Origin: an uncultured Bacilli bacterium
GTDB taxonomy: Bacteria > Bacillota_I > Bacilli_A > ML615J-28 > CAG-698
Length of the DNA stretch: 5,843 nt
Assembly: GCA_947624315.1 (NCBI GenBank)
Contig: CANQJU010000076.1
Location: forward strand, 1-5,843
Direction: 5' to 3'
In this document: piece after piece, positions 5,153-5,843 of the stretch
How the letters are laid out: each line of letters opens with the position of its first letter
How positions within the stretch are numbered: the stretch's first letter is position 1
Made by a program: the position numbers and the translations under genes
Notes under the pieces: generated by a model
Told to the model about the DNA's origin: nothing
Databases searched by the model: none
What the model saw: only the letters and a program-made list of their open reading frames with translations

Positions 5153-5843
5153 ATGTTTATTTCTAATGCGACAATAACTAAAATATTAGAAAAAGCCGAT
5201 ATTGTTGACATTATTGGTGAACATATTAAATTGGAAAAAAAGGGAAATGACTATAAAGGAATATGCCCATTTCATGATGATAGCAATCCTTCTTTATCAG
5301 TTTCTCCCAATAAAAAAATATTTAAATGTTTTAGCTGTGGGGAGACAGGAAATGCTATTACCTTTATTCAAAAATATAAAAATTTAACTTTTCCCGAAGC
5401 TGTTAAATATGTTGGCGATAAATGTGGAATCGAAATAAATTTGGAAAAATCTGCTACTCAGCAAAAAAATGAGAAATATTACAAGATTATGCAAGATGCT
5501 ACATCTTATTACCAATTTTTTCTAAAAAATTCTGTTGAGGGGAAAAAGGCTTTAGAATATTTGTATAACCGTAAATTAAATGATGCAATAATAAAGAGAT
5601 TTAAAATTGGATTATCAAGTAGTGAAAAAGATTTGCTTTATGAGTCATTGACTAAAAAAGAAAATCCTTATTTACCAATTGATTTATTAAATTGTGGTTT
5701 AATTAATGCTAGTAAAAGCGATGGATATTTTGATGTTTTTCGTAATCGTATAATTTTTCCGATTGATGATTTGAATGGAAATATTGTTGGTTTTAGTGGA
5801 AGAATTTATACTTCCGATAAGAAGAACGAACCAAAATATTTAA
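5153..5843 (+). CDS. dnaG: DNA primase DnaG, N-terminal part; 3' end outside window
   Basis: DnaG makes the short RNA primers for replication and works with the replicative helicase at the fork. About 230 residues are visible and the frame is open to the right edge. The CHC2 zinc-binding domain is complete: YKGICPFHDD (34-43) and FKCFSCGETGNAITF (57-71), giving ligands C38, H41, C59 and C62. It is followed by the linker and the start of the catalytic core, with FRNRIIFPI and GNIVGFSGR near residues 197-218 and then EPKYL at the edge. That is the N-terminal subdomain preceding the TOPRIM fold; the TOPRIM acidic residues and the helicase-binding domain lie beyond the window. The opening, ADIVDIIGEHIKLEKKG (15-31), is typical of the family. 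The gene lies 12 bases after glyS. In many Bacillota rpoD (sigma-A) follows dnaG, which cannot be seen here. Confidence 0.96.
   Translation, partial: MFISNATITKILEKADIVDIIGEHIKLEKKGNDYKGICPFHDDSNPSLSVSPNKKIFKCFSCGETGNAITFIQKYKNLTFPEAVKYVGDKCGIEINLEKSATQQKNEKYYKIMQDATSYYQFFLKNSVEGKKALEYLYNRKLNDAIIKRFKIGLSSSEKDLLYESLTKKENPYLPIDLLNCGLINASKSDGYFDVFRNRIIFPIDDLNGNIVGFSGRIYTSDKKNEPKYL

Noticed and set aside
5202..5387. 61-codon open frame on the plus strand inside dnaG
   Set aside because: The overlapping frame from 5153 encodes the complete CHC2 zinc domain of DnaG; this one is an out-of-frame shadow.
1..5843. UGA read as tryptophan (Mollicutes-type code)
   Set aside because: Trp codons in era, glyS and the DUF1295 gene are TGG, and all recognised proteins are full length under the standard code. 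No gene here uses a TGA stop, but with so few genes that is uninformative.

Overview
The window looks like a very AT-rich chromosome segment from a low-GC Bacillota (Firmicutes), probably of the Bacilli / Erysipelotrichales / Mollicutes-related kind. The clues are the gene order cdd-era-yqzL-recO-glyS-dnaG, a single-chain (alpha2-type) glycyl-tRNA synthetase, strong AGGAGG-like ribosome binding sites and sigma-A-type promoters. Every Trp codon I checked is TGG and the genes end in TAA or TAG, so nothing indicates UGA-as-Trp recoding. The lineage is inferred from these features only; no search was run.

Layout, all genes on the + strand. (1) 3-443: an open frame running in from the left edge. 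It starts as the C-terminal part of an Obg-type GTPase and switches in frame, near 243-260, to the C-terminal half of cytidine deaminase. (2) 430-1344 era, 1397-1558 a YqzL-like small protein, and 1521-2261 recO form a tight, partly overlapping cluster. (3) 2305-2745 encodes an unrecognised four-helix membrane protein and ends in an intrinsic terminator. (4) 2802-3657 is a DUF1295 / steroid 5-alpha-reductase-like membrane enzyme broken by a frameshift near 3120. It has its own extended -10 promoter, whose -35 box lies inside the preceding terminator hairpin, and its own terminator. (5) 3770-5140 glyS follows a consensus promoter with a leader too short for a T-box. dnaG starts 12 bases after glyS and runs off the right edge.

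The conserved genes are core functions: ribosome assembly (era), recombination repair (recO), tRNA-Gly charging (glyS) and replication priming (dnaG). The two membrane genes are an insertion in this otherwise conserved order and form separate transcription units. I see no mobile element, CRISPR array, tRNA or rRNA, and no gene-free stretch above about 115 bases. I do not see a new biological system. The points most worth checking are the Obg-cytidine deaminase junction, which may be a real rearrangement or an assembly chimera, and the frameshifted DUF1295 gene.
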